From: Azorinus chamasolen
Lineage: Eukaryota; Mollusca; Bivalvia; Cardiida; Solecurtidae
Length of the DNA stretch: 64,000 nucleotides
Direction: 5' to 3'
NCBI GenBank assembly: GCA_963576725.1
Contig: OY755240.1
Coordinates: 97,746,316-97,810,315, forward strand
Below, in pieces: positions 1-13,200 of the stretch. Numbering within the stretch: position 1 is the stretch's first letter; each line of letters starts with the position of its first letter. The position numbers and the translations under genes were made by a program. A model generated the notes under the pieces. It saw only the letters and a list, made by a program, of their open reading frames with translations, searched no databases and was not told the DNA's origin.

Positions 1-99
1 TTTTAGCTGTTTTCTGTGAGATATTTAGCATGAAAATGTGTCTGCAATTTAGTATATAAGTGGTGAATATAATCACTATAGGGATTGTTAGTGTTCATC

Positions 100-292
100 G
101 CTATTACTGTATAGCCCTTATGAAACGTACTATAAAGAAACGAAGAATTTACATGTTTGTTTAGGCAGGCGGTGGAGCTTTCTGCATGACGTTCACTTTG
201 CATTAGGCTGCCCTCCCTGTTACATGTATATAGCTAGACATTGATACGCAGTTTCAAGTCCGGTCTATTAGTGAGGGTTTACTGTATAATCA
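100..292. mobile_element. Family B foldback MITE copy (one arm degraded)
   Basis: Contains the B right arm: GGAGCTTTCTGCATGACGTT, CATTAGGCTGCC, and the outer end GAGGGTTTACTGTA at about 278-291. The left arm is hardly recognisable. Confidence 0.55.
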
Positions 293-620
293 CAGCTTGC
301 CACATACCTGGACAAACTTCACAATTTCGATCTAGATCTAACTTCAAGGAGTGTATACATGTATGTATAGAAATGTCGCTCATAAATTATTATTGATAAA
401 TTAAGAATTGTAAAGAAGAATGTAATATATATATTTACATACGTAACTCACTACAAGTCTGATTAATCCAATCGTTCACGACAGACTAAAGATCTGGAAG
501 AAACAAAATAATGTCTTATCCTCGTACGTGATGAATTATCATACCATGAACTGAATTAGCTGGATTTCTATACTTTCATTTGAACACAGGAATGTTTGGT
601 CATGGTGGACACTGTAGAAC
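293..620. other. No feature recognised
   Basis: AT-rich sequence without ORF, splice-like exon or known repeat motif; presumably T-box gene intron or upstream sequence. Confidence 0.4.
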
Positions 621-624
621 CAGC

Positions 625-770
625 TCTGTACTATTGCAAAAGCAAACAGAGCCGTAATCATACTTTCGAAAACTTGCATAAGGAATTGAAGCAGACGACA
701 TTGTTTGCAGACGACACTTTCGCAGCAGGCTGACGGTTAATCACGTGTTTAACTCTGTCAATGCGGCGCA
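625..770. mobile_element. Family C and A fragments
   Basis: GAAGCAGACGACATTGTTTG and GCAGACGACACTTTCGC (about 680-725) are the GTCGTCTGC motifs of family C on the other strand. A short A-like piece (GCAAACAGAGCCG) precedes them. Confidence 0.5.
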
Positions 771-774
771 CGTA

Positions 775-962
775 TGCGCTCGCATTCACAAACAGTGCAG
801 ACCCAGATCAGAGAGCTCCTAGAGGAGCCCTCTGATCAGGACATGCACTGTTTGTCATTCAAAACCTTCTTACAAGGTTGAACCCTTCCTACTGAGTGGA
901 CTCTCTAGTTAAACTCTGTTGGGTGAGTCCACTCTGATCATTCAGCAGTGAAAGGGTAAAGG
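775..962. mobile_element. Family F palindromic MITE copy
   Basis: Central hairpin GATCAGAGAGCTCC-TAG-A-GGAGCCCTCTGATCAG between ACAAACAGTGCAGACC and ATGCACTGTTTGTCATTC. A second short inverted part (GAGTGGACTCTCT..GGTGAGTCCACTC) and GTGAAAGGG close the element. The same layout recurs at 11330-11475 and 63130-63310. Confidence 0.6.
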
Positions 963-1189
963 GACTGCAGCAACAAACACTAATTTTTGAGTGGGAAGAA
1001 TCAAATTATGGTGCAGTAACTCTTACGAATAATGTTTCCTGTCGCCGGCGTGAAGATAACCGTCGGGGCCGTCGGGAGAGAAGCGTCTTTAATGCACCAT
1101 AAGATACCAGAGCACAAAGCACCTAGTTAGGAATGAAGGGCCATAAAAGTTAACCCTTATCTCACTTAGTGCCATCTCACTGTCATTTA

Positions 1190-1345
1190 CAAACCGCTTG
1201 GATCCAGATGAGACTACGGGTAACTCAGTATCTGATCAGGATCCGGGCTAGTTGACACTCGCACAATAGCTTCTCAAAAGCTTGAGCGACTCGAAAAAAG
1301 TCAAAATTGAACCAGATCCAGATTTGAACAGAACTACTTTTTGCA
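1190..1345. mobile_element. Family C MITE copy
   Basis: CTTGGATCCAGATGAGAC, then GGTAACTCAGTATCTGATCA and GGATCCGGGCTAG form the C hairpin; GTTGACACTCGCACAATAGC continues as in the copies near 9750 and 12890. Confidence 0.65.
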
Positions 1346-2145
1346 GATGGTTAGGGGTTGATATCTACAGCAAGGTTACTCATTTCCAAATCACCATAAA
1401 ACATAAAACACAATGGAAAATAGTTCCACGCTTTTCTTAATAACCATTTTTTAAAGTAACACTTATGAAAAGAGAGATGATAAGGCTATCTGACATGTTT
1501 GTTTTTATTTATATGTAAATGTATCTAGATCAAAACCGTTTAGAATGTGCAGAATATTATTTTGTTGAAGGTTAAGCGTGAAACAGAAGAGGTAGTAAGT
1601 GGCTTATAGCAATAAAACGTATTAAAATTAGCGCATCTAATGTTTTGTTGTATCTGCGATAAGCGGTTTGTAAGTACAGTATTTCGCGAATTCGAATATC
1701 ACAAACTGTTACCTGTTTTATGTACACAGTGGAAGGGTTGGACTTATTGTAATTTTCATGTCGTACAACTGTACAGCACAACCATTCTATAGCGATCACT
1801 CAAGAAATGAAGACGTGTACTTTGATACTTTACTCCATACATACGTCTTTCTAGTTTCTACACCTTTGCAAACAGTGTATTCTAAAATGCATTCTAAAAT
1901 TGCATTTGAAAATGGTATTTATTCATATTAAAACGAGTGTTTAAAAATGACTCGAAACATCTGGAAGAACATATTTCATACTGTCTTCCTACGTTTTATT
2001 GATATCGAGTCATTAAATTTGATACAACAAATATTATATAAATCCCACGTGTAGAATTACTTTCACCCTCATGTTTTCACTTCTACCATATAATCACCAT
2101 ATACTACAGTGGCACCTACAAAAGCCACTACTCAGCGAACAGACA
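1346..2145. other. No feature recognised
   Basis: AT-rich sequence with no exon, no RNA gene and no clear member of the local repeat families. Confidence 0.4.
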
Positions 2146-2272
2146 GAAGTGTCTCGTAAAACAGCGGGCTGCTTAATGCTTGACGAAAATAATACAGCAA
2201 GCTCCTATAGGAGATTTCTACATTATTTTCCTCCTGCATTAGGCTACCACCTGCATGTACTACTTAAAAGTA
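2146..2272. mobile_element. Family B foldback MITE copy
   Basis: GGGCTGCTTAATGC, AGCTCCTATAGGAG apex, then CTGCATTAGGCTACCACCTG: the two arms of the B hairpin with moderate divergence. Confidence 0.7.
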
Positions 2273-2399
2273 GACCTCTTTTAAGAGGTCACATTAGAGA
2301 TATTTCCCTGTATATTTTACTGACAATGTGTAGGACATTCACCAGTGCAAGAATAAGTATTCACGTTAGGTGCAAGTTTAATATAAAATTTATAATATT

Positions 2400-4104
2400 C
2401 ATCTAAACCCTGTTTTATGTCACACGAACTTGGATATTTGCGGAGCATATTGTGGTACGTTTCACATAAAAATGGCGCTTAGGGAGGTCACATGACCTGA
2501 GAATAATTCGATATGTTTCAAATTTCGCCTAATATCTTATATCTCTTACGTCCCCAAAGGTCCACTTAATTAGATTTTCCTCATATGCCGAGTCACCTGG
2601 TCTACGTAAAATGGCCCCAAGAACAGGCCAAAACTACGCAGAATATAGAAGTGGAGGATTTGTGAAACAGTTCGTGCCTGTAATGGGATTGGATATAACT
2701 CGGCGCCAAGTGGACAAACGGCTTTCACAGGAAGACCGCTATCATGATTATAATCAGTATTGAAATTCCTCCAGGCGAATTGGAGGCTTAATTCCACGGA
2801 GTCCTTTTGTCTTCGCCGTTGTTTTCTGCGGGACTAGAATCAACCCGTCAGGGTGAATTAAACGCTTGAATAATACCCATAACTTCCAATCGCCTGGTTA
2901 CCGAGAACAGGCTTTGACATGACGCAGACGAATAAAATGGTGATATATTTCCAATGCATTTAAATCACTTGATCGGAATTATCTATGATTCAATGCATGA
3001 AATGGCCTGGAAATAACGTAGAAGACCGAGGGATTCCGACAGTTTTAGGAATTCTGGTTTCCATATCATCCCTAAAGATCAAAAGCAATTTTTCGCCTTA
3101 TTTGTGGTCGTCAATTACGGCTTTGAAATAGACTGACAATTTCTTGCCCGTGGACTTAGATCTGGTGCCATATTTCCAAGACGATCCTCATCTGAAATAA
3201 CCGAAATTAGTTCTGTATGTTTCCTTTGAATCTAGAGTGGCTTTTATAATATTGTTTGCTCGTCCATTCATCCCCTTTTCTACATTACTATTACTTGCAA
3301 GAAGCGATTGACTTCATATTTCGTGGTTGAAATTTTATTTTCTTGAAAAAAGACGGGTACCGAGGAAAAACAAAAAGTTATTGTCACGGCGGTAACCGTT
3401 TGTTTCCCACGGGATAAGAATAGAATGGGACCTACAGCTTTTCGGAGGCAGTAATTGATTTCGCCATTGTTTTCGTCGCTTTTCTATCGCCTAATATGAT
3501 TTGGGTCTCTTGACGTCACTTAAATGTCGCCCTCTTGCAAGAACGGATAGCGTTTTGCAGACATCAAAAGCCTCGATGCGGGTCTATGATGCATTATGTG
3601 TTTTAAATATGAAATAAGAGTTGATCGTAAGATGAGATTCGGGCCCGTTTTGACTGCTTTTTCTACATAAAGTTCCACTAGCCCTTTGTAGTAAAAATTA
3701 AGGAGAGATAAACGATAACCCGTCGCAGAAAGCGCGCAATATCTGATTTTGTGCCTTAGTTTCGAACTTTATGGCGCCGGACCGTTGCTTATTAGATTTA
3801 TTTCTACTGGGCCAGCATTAATTCGTATAAAATCATCGTATTTTCAAGATGACTATCTGTCATTCTATGAATGTAGAGTTGTCTGTTTAAAGCATTCTTC
3901 GCGTGATTATATCTCTTGTAGTGTGCACTTTATATGATATCGCACTATCTTGTCTTTTTGGTATTGTTTGTAGCAATGTACGAACATGTGCCTTCCTGCT
4001 GTAAGTCTTCCAGACTTTGGCACGGACAGACGGTTTGTAATTTGCACCGTTGAACCAACGCTTTGTACATGTTTTTAATATCCGCTGGTATTCCTCTTTT
4101 TCAG
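2400..4104. other. MITE-free island before the T-box exon, possible regulatory sequence
   Basis: About 1.7 kb with no recognisable MITE although copies are dense on both sides. It has mixed composition with higher GC than the repeats and homeodomain-type cores (CTTAATTAG near 2566). No exon of the missing T-box half was found here. Regulatory content is inferred only from the absence of insertions. Confidence 0.35.
2485..2498. promoter_or_regulatory. Perfect 14-bp palindrome AGGTCACATGACCT
   Basis: Two inverted AGGTCA half-sites with a 2-bp spacer (nuclear-receptor IR2 geometry). The centre GTCACATGAC is also an E-box of the MITF/TFE M-box type. It lies 1.6 kb upstream of the first visible T-box exon. 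Function is inferred from motif alone. Confidence 0.3.
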
Positions 4105-4251
4105 ACGATCCTCAATTCCATGCATAAGTACCAGCCCCGTTTCCACCTGGTTCGGGCCAATGACATCCTGAAGTTACCTTACAGCGCGTTTAGGACCTAT
4201 GTATTCAAAGAGACCCAGTTTATAGCCGTCACAGCCTACCAGAATGAAAAA
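4105..4251 (+). CDS. TBX2: TBX2/3 exon a (T-box middle/C-terminal part)
   Basis: 49 codons, phase 0 at both ends. The acceptor is TTTTTCAG ending at 4104; the donor is GTAAGT from 4252. The exon begins [13 protein letters not shown] and ends AYQNEK, the same exon break as in vertebrate TBX2/3 (YQNDK|ITQLK). Reading continues openly upstream of the acceptor only by chance. Confidence 0.95.
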
Positions 4252-7200
4252 GTAAGTACACAATGTACATGTACTGTCAAGTCTCCTCAACCCTTTACTC
4301 CATTGATATTTACGTAAGAAATAATGACATCATGAATATTAATTAGCTGAATTTTTTTGTAATTACATGTGGAAACCGTCTGGTCTGGGTCTTCTCTATC
4401 TGCAAAGACGTTGGAAGGCGTATTAGTGGAGTAAAGGGTTAAACAATCTATGCTAACTACAATGAACCCTCTTTAACACTTTCCCTGTTGAATATTCATG
4501 CCAAAATAATGACATCTTAATACTTATTAGCTGCATTTGTCAGTGGTACATGGACATAGACTTTTCTTTTAGTTTTGATAAAACTGTAGATTCACATCTA
4601 TATGCATGGAATTTTATAAGCAAACAGAGCAGAACCTGACCAGAGAGCTTCTCATGAGCCGTCTGAGCTGGGTCTACTCTTTTTGCAAAGTATTTGAAAA
4701 GTCGTATACATGTATATGAGAGAAAGGGTTAAACAGACCAATCAAGAACGTTAATGACCGTTCTTAAAGACAGGTAATAACTTAATGAAGGAGGATAGTA
4801 CATGTATATAAATATTCATCAATTAGCTGTTTAACCCTTTTACTTATGAGCATTAATGTAACAAATAATGACACTATGAATATTTATTGGCTTCTATAGA
4901 ATCAAATGTATATTATTTCATTAGCGAACAATGCAAATACTGACAAGACAGACGATACAGGAGCCGTCTGAGCAGGGTCTTCTCTGTTTGTAAAGGCGTT
5001 AAGCGGCGTCAGTATCATGTAACGGGTTAATGCCATTAATTAGTCTTCTTCACTCGTCCCTTTCCTGACCATTAGCTAAAATCGTTGTTTGATGGAATGA
5101 AAGTGGCGGTCACCTCCAGTTACATACTGCTTTCTCCAACATTAGGGAGAAAATTAAAACACACCGTGTACTTAACTTCAAAGAAGTATTTAGACAACAA
5201 AGTAAACTTTAGTTAAGCAGTTATTTGTTACCCTTTCAGTGACTGGAAAGCAAGTCAAGTGATATTCATTCATAGTTTAGATCCAGACGATATATTGAAA
5301 AAAACATGTCTTTCCCTGATTCGGATATACGTGAACAGTGATGCTCTCAAATATGAACATATAAATAAGAATTCTCAAAGTTTGAAAGATGTTCATTTTT
5401 AAGTATGCTGCGTTTGTCAACCGCTAAAAGAGTATTTCGAAGTAGTCGTGTGGCGCCCGTCACTCCAAGCGGGATTTGTAGATACGGAGAGAATCTTAGC
5501 AACGCTGTCATTGGCCAGTGCGTGCGCTGCGCAAACTTCATTTTCTTCTCGACTGAAAATGTCTGTGACAGAGTCGTGCTTTGGTCGTATTATTAACGGC
5601 TATCACGTTTGCAAACGATCGAAACTTATCATCGTAACCATTGGTGGAGATTCTAGAGAAATCACCAATGTTTCTGAGACGCTTGGTGTATCATCTCAAG
5701 CGTCTAGTGAGCCTGAGCATTATCCGTTAACTGTCAAGCGGCTCAGAAAATTAGTCGATAGCTTTACATGTCTATTAGAGACGAGGATTAAAGGATCCGT
5801 ATTTACAAAAGTTCTAATCAGGCATAATGAAGCACATGGGGGCTTTTGACGTATGAGCATAAACATATGATTTTCATGTGGTCATTTAATGAAGACGGTG
5901 ATTATTGCCCATTACAGACCATTAAAGTCAGGCCCGGTCACTGGTCATCAGTGGCAAGAGAACAAATGGGTTTTGTATTGACCCTGTTTGAAACTGCTCG
6001 TTTGGAAATACGTGCCCGGTTGAGCCCATTGATCCAGGCTTTATTGGACAGAGCAATTTCTGTTCCGGTCAACCACGTTCATTTGTAGCATATTATATTA
6101 CAATAAATTCATATCTTTCTTGGGTTAGGGTTCGGGAGAGAAAGACAGCGGAGAAATATAAGATAGATAAACTGATAGACAGAAGTACAGAATAAGACAA
6201 CCAGACAGTCAGTCACAATTACACAGAGTGATATCCATCTTACATTCGACATACACACTGATTTAAAACAACTTCTTTTTGAAGTTTCAATTATTCCATA
6301 GATCCTGTAGGGGCCGTCTGATCAGGGTCCGCTCTGTTTACTTACGAAACAATATAGAACTGATACTACAGTGGCTGCCATGACGAAACCTTGCTGTGGT
6401 TCATAAGTCATTTTAATTAATATTCGCGATGTCATTTTTTTCTTACATGAGTATTCATGGAGTAAAGAGATAATATCTATCTTATATTTACCCTCATTTA
6501 CTAATTGTTGTATTGTTTTCTCTTGCAGATTACACAATTGAAAATCGACCATAATCCATTTGCAAAAGGATTCCGTGATACTGGGAGCGGACGGCGAGAG
6601 AAGAAGTGAGACATTTACTTAATTTGATTGCCATTGTATCCGATATGAGTTTATTAGATTTGTCCCATTTGTCGGTCCTGCCCATGGCGGTGACATTTCA
6701 AGCGAATTTGACAAGGCACGCGCTGTTTGATTCACATTGACTGTTTGTTGTGCTCGGTTCGGTTGCCATAATCGAGTTTTTCATCAATTTTGACTGGTCA
6801 TATGTCTTGATTTCCAATTCAACTCCAATCAAACACAGGCCTAACTCAATTTAGGGGCTGTAGGACCCTGTTTGCGTGTTTAGTCAGTCGCGCTTCCGTT
6901 TTCGACAAAAAGGGGCATAAATACTGATTTGATCAAGGAGAGTAAATTATGGCAATTTAAAAGACTATTCAGCCTTAATTGGTGATGAAATTCTGTTGGA
7001 AGATAACTGACTGACTCAATATTTGTGTAAATCAGCCTCCGAATGCTTTGGTTAATTGAGGCCGTCGATAATGAGCGAGCGATTCCGAATGAACATAATT
7101 TGCGGGGTGAGACTTAATGGCCGTTTAGAAGATGGTTAACTTTATTTTCAAACGCTTCCGAAAACACGATATTCAGAGCTATAAGTGCAGGTCCGCCACT

Positions 7201-10200
7201 TAGCTAATACGCAAAAATAGGATAATGGAACTCAGCGTAAAACGGTTAAGGAAACCGATTTTCCATCGTTGGTAATTTCCTTCTTTGTAGAAAATCCGTG
7301 ATTCGCATCAGAATTGCTGCGTAAATTCGTCTTTCACGCAAAAACGGCGGAACTGGTCGAATTTTATGACCTGCTCACATGAAACACTGAGGGAAACGAA
7401 TATACAGAAAAACTCCTCAATACCGGACCTTTTAGAAAAGAAGAATTTAAATCATTTTAGACAGGCGACTGCTTAATGCAGGGTGAAAGTCCCACATTTG
7501 TAAGCTTTCTGCATGACTTTCATCCGGCATTATAAGCTGTCAACCGTCTTGTAGACCGGCATTATAAGCGGTCAACCGTCTTGTAGACCGGCATTCCGTC
7601 TGTCCGGTTTAGAGGGTTTTCATTCTTCTCCGACCGTTAGGCTCTTCAACTCTAGGGTGATCTTGAAATTTTATTTGGCCTATGTTACACCGACGGCTAG
7701 AGGTATGGGGCTTCAAAATCATAAATAGCATCATTATCTATGATGAAAGTGATCTGAGGGAATTGAAATATCTCACTTTGAGGGTCAACCCGTCTAAATT
7801 AGAATAAATAAACAACTGGTAACTGTGGTTAGGATCTAAATCCAACTTATGCTTTTGATGCAAATATATTCTGCATTATTTACAATTAATACAAAATATC
7901 CAAGAATAGTGCAGTTCGTTATATGAAGCAGACAATTATATTTTGGAGCAGACGACTTTCCCCCAAGATAAGGGAGGTTTAGTCGCCCTTACTTTGAAAT
8001 GTTGCGCCATGGGCAGACTGTCTATATTTACACAAAAGCGACAAGTTTCCAATGTTTTATGCCTGCGTGCGTAGCCTGGGAGTTAAATATTCGTGTTAAA
8101 AGGAGTGAAAATGATGTCCATATTTGTTTTGATATGATCGTTATCAGCCATGTTTGTTTTTCACAATTAATCGCCGTCTCGCGAGACTCTCGTTGACCGC
8201 TCGAGACTTTCGCTGCGACGGACGATAGCGTTTACCATTATTTAAGTTTCCTGTTCACGAAAGTAAACAATTTTAACAGTACACGAAAACAGGAAAAATA
8301 ATATTTGACGACGATGCTTAAAAGTGCAATTAACTACAAAGGTCGTAACTCTCTAAAATGACCTCCAAGCCAATCTAAGGCTAGCTGCCCTGACCGTCTG
8401 AAGGGTCAACCTATTCCTGTTGTGTTTTAGCCCTGCCCTGCTTTGGGCTTTGCAAATAATGTAGAACTAGAATAGCCACCGCATTTTAAACACGGCGTCT
8501 TATCAGGTTATGCACTGTCTGCCTCCCACCAGAGCCTGTATGTTTTTTTGTTTTGTTGTATAACAAGCAGTAATTAAGCTGATCTGAGTGTACACTGTTT
8601 GTAAGGCATAAATGAGGGATTTTGTAAAGACTGGCTAATTAACTAAACTATTCAGCATGCAGCTGGTTACAAACTGAGTAAACCTTTCCCTGCTGAATAT
8701 TCTTGTAAGAAATAATTATAATTTTATTGTGCATATTTATCTGTTATATGGCATATGTACATACGCATGTTTGGTACTGGTAGTAACTGCAGAGTCAGAC
8801 CATTACCACGGCACTGATGATGAGTTGTATTTACACGTTGGTACCTTTTTTCAGACGTTTACTGATGCAGACTGGTCAGAGCTGCAATAGCACCACGGGC
8901 GAACAACATCACCTCGACAGATCACATGGTCTCCATAGTGACGACGAGGAAAACGAGATATGTGTCGTGGAGACGGACGATAAACCATGTAGCTCAGACG
9001 ATTCTTACACTCATTTAACTACAGGTAATGTACATTTTTACACAGACAATGAAACCCCCGATAATTCCATCAGTATCATTATTACCGGTCTTTAGGACAG
9101 GCGGCAGGACAGGTGGCAGGACAGGCGGCAGCTTAATGCAGGGTGAAAGCCACACTGAAAGCTCCACGATGAGCTTTCTGTATGACCTTCAACTAAGCAG
9201 TCACCTATATAAAAAGTTCTCAACATTTTATTACTTAAACTTCGAACTATCGATTTTTTACTGCATATATTTGTTACGGGTTATTCTGTCTTGCTTTTTT
9301 ATTATTTTTTTTTTTTCAACTTTTTAAAGTGTTTTGTTTTACACTTTTACATTTCCATTTGTCGTTTTTTTTAATTCATGTACATTTTTATAAATATAAG
9401 GTCTTTCAGTGAAAATGTTTGATACACTTAAATACATAAATTTACAATACTTTCTGATTATATTTCCCAAACAATTTTATCGATCATATCTTAATGTGAC
9501 AGAAATTCAGCAAAAGTAATATACTGATAGCAATGATGCACTTCATATCCGGATGTTTAACTTATTTTTTACCCAATTAGTTGATCGTCAATGATATGAC
9601 GAGCTGCAAATTAAAGAATATAAAATCATACTCGTACTTATCTGCCGGCACTTAACCTCCATTATGCCAAAACGAAACCGCAACAGAATTTGCAAACAGC
9701 TTGGATCCAGATGAGCCGGCTAGTAACTCGGTGTCTGATCAGGATCTAAGCTGTTTGACACTCGGTCAGCAGTTTCTTGAAAGCCAGACCTAATCCGAAG
9801 TAAGTACAACATGGCAGTTAAAGTAGAGTTTGAACAGACGAGATGTTTATACAGCATAATAAGGGTTAAATATCTGGGAAAAACGGTGTTATGTAATAAA
9901 CGAATGTCTGCAGTCAACGAAGAATTGTTGGGGGAAACGGAACATATTAAAACTTGCCAGAAGTAACACGAAGTGATTAATGTGTTTCAAAACTAGGGGG
10001 CAGACATAAAAATCCATAATTTGATACAGTCGCTTTTATCAGTGTTTATAAACAAAATTTCACCTCGATAAGTGAATGAAAAGCACAACGGCGCGAGCTC
10101 TTTAGAAAACGATGTTAAGAATTGTGTCTCGAATAACATTAGCGAACTGTTTAGTTAGTACTTTATGTAGTTAAAAACTGTCAGAATGAGGATTTAGTAA

Positions 10201-13200
10201 AACTGTCTTGGATCCAGATCAGACGATAAATAACTGCGGATATTCGAAATATCTGTTACTTTATTTGTATATTGAATATTATACACAACATGGATAATGA
10301 TGGAGGTACATTTTAATACTGAGCAGACGACATATAAGCAAGCAGACGTGAGAGTCCGTGGACGAAAGATTAACACTTAGTATGTTACGGTATAGATTGT
10401 GATAAACATGCAAACAGTCTGGGTACTAACTAGACAATGAGTTACTCGGTGTCTCATCACAATCCAAACTGTTTGACTCTCTCGCTATGGATTTGAAAAG
10501 AAGGGAATATATAATATATGTTGAGTCTTGAAGCAGACAGCATCTTTCGCAGACGACATTTGATTAGTGAGTTATAGGTTTAAAATAGTGTAAACATATC
10601 TATCACACTTTCGTCTGCGCTTTCGCTTTTAAATGAAGTCTAAAGCGAACTGTTATGGCGAGTTCAGAGGTTTTTCTTGTGAAAATAAAATAAAACAGCC
10701 TGATAATTGTGTTTACATTTTCATATTAGCACAATTAGTGTTTCTTTTAAGTCCCCCTGGTGTGTGTGCCATCACATTTAAGAAAAAAAACAGGTTAGAA
10801 TGTCTTGCACTGTGAGGTGCCTTTCTTTTTAACTTTTAAAATAAAATAACATGTCGTAAGTTAAAAGAATTGAAGCCTTGATATTCTGACATATTGGATA
10901 AAAACAATGTCGAGTATGCGATAATAAATTAGTTACATACAATTTAAACTAAATATCAATTGTGTGATATGTGTCTTACTGCTGGCTATACTCGACAACG
11001 TGCTGTAACGTTATTTTAAGGGTTGGGATACATGGGTTATGTTGTATCATCACGCCCTCTAGCGGACGCCTGAGGACAAAACTGGAATAATTGAAACATC
11101 CACATTAAAGAAAATGCATTTATTTTCTTAAGCCAATGTTATTATTTAATTAGCTAAGTCTACGCTTTGAATGAAGATTTTCAAATACCAATGCTTATAA
11201 ACAACGGCGAACATGACTTCTTGAAAGACTAGGACGAGGGCTTCCACGTTATACAACCTCTAACGGGCCAATGATTTGGATTCTAATTAATAATTTGAAT
11301 GCGGAGGGAAATACGTTATCTGCTATTCGCAAACAGCGTAGACCTAGATGAGGGTCTGCACCGTTTGTAATTCAAAATTCTCTCACAAAGTATACCCTGC
11401 CACACTGAATGAAATCTACCTTTAAACAGTAATGGACTATCCCACTTTGATACTTCAACATTGAGAGGGTTCAAAACTAGACAGACGAGTCAACTCCCGG
11501 GGAATGTGTTAATGAATGCACCTAAGCCCCGCCCCTCATGAATATCTAATGTAAGAAATAATGACATGGTGAATATTAATTAGCTGATTTTTTATAATGG
11601 CATATACATGTATATACAGGGATATTAACCAGTGGCACACATTGTTTCACAAGCAAAGGATCAGACCCTGATTAGACGGCTCCTACAGAAGCCGACTGAT
11701 CTCGGTCTATTCTGTTTGCAAAGTCGTTGAAATGTGTATCTATGGAGTAATGGGTTTAGTGATGGCTTTATACAATTTCTACTGTAAAGAACGCAATAAA
11801 TTAAGCAGTCTAGAAAATATGAAGCAGACGATTAGATATGATATGAAGTAGACAAAAACTAACAAAGCAGGCGACACTGTTTAGTATACTTATGTCAGAA
11901 ACTACAGTTTGGTTCGTGAACACTCTCTTACATGGACCACCCGTGCTAAACATCTCGTCGGCGCACGCACACTCCCGTTGAATAACGCCGTTAGACACAA
12001 AGATAACCTTCCGACGACTGATACATGTTGTCTGCTTCAAAATTGTCGTCTGCTGATATTTATAAACAGAACAGTGACGTTATTTTCCCAGAATGTTATG
12101 ACTTAACCACTGAGATTGGATCTGGATCAAGCAGATGTTTGGTTACACAGCGTCTGAGTCGAAACCAATTTTAGGACCAATTGTCGAATAGTCTCATATC
12201 AGTTTAGATGTGAGAAACTCCCTGCAGGCGAATTTGGTTGATTTCGTTGGCCAACAGTTTAGATCTCGATGAGACACCGTGAGACACCGTGACACTTGGC
12301 GTCTCCTCAGAAACCAAACAGGTTTTGATCATGTATCTTGTAATAATTGTAACACAAATCTACTTTGAGCATTAAAGCAGATGGTATTATTTGCAGAGGA
12401 CGACTGTTGCGAGTGCTACAGGTTAAAGTTTCATATTAACATTGTAAATTTTCCCCTTTAACGCCTTCGTGACTTCTCTCCCTCTCAATCTTCACACATG
12501 ATAAACTTACATCCTTTATTTCCCTGCTGAAACAAGTCTCTGCTTCAAAAACAGACGTTCTGATGTTGATAAAAAATATTGTGTGATTCTTACGTCTTGT
12601 ATAAATAATGATCCTAGATGCCGTACAGCTTAAAGCTGCACGGCATCTAGCAAGACCAGAAATTAACCAATTTCTTCTATAACGTGGTTAAATAATAGAC
12701 CACTTCAAATACATGCGGACGCTTGGAAGGACATGTCCAAGTATTTACACTTCAATACATACGGACGCTTGGAAGGACATGCCCATGTATTAAATGCTCT
12801 TCGCCATCTGACTGGCGTTTACAAATAGCTTGGATCCATATAAGATGCCGAGTAACTCGGCATCTTATCATGATGTTAGCTGTATGATGCTCGGTAAATA
12901 GTTCCTTGAGACTTTTATCCAGTAGGACGTCAGCATTGAGCAGATCCAAATTGAAGCGAACATTATTCGCATTTGCACACATATTAACTTTCGTCTGCGA
13001 AAATTGTCGTCTGTTTAATTTCTTGAAGTATATACGAGAAACACTGGCGAGGATGCCAAGGTGTTTGGATCCTTATCAGACACAGGGTTACTTGGCGTCT
13101 TCATGTTAAAAGTGTATCACTAATTCGACAAATAACATGGACAAAGCTGTTTTTTTGTTAACTCTCACGTGTTAGTGCATATCCGGTTTGACTATCAGTT

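Noticed and set aside
1..4104. Missing first half of the T-box (region ending ..NNISDKHGF)
   Set aside because: Searched by eye in all frames for ISDKHG-type codons before a GT donor and not found; the exon lies outside the window.
5405..6088. Two overlapping plus frames (133 and 80 codons) in the intron after exon a as a possible extra exon or nested gene
   Set aside because: No homology recognised; exons a and b join in phase 0 with a conserved K|ITQLK junction, leaving no room for an exon here. Kept only as an island.
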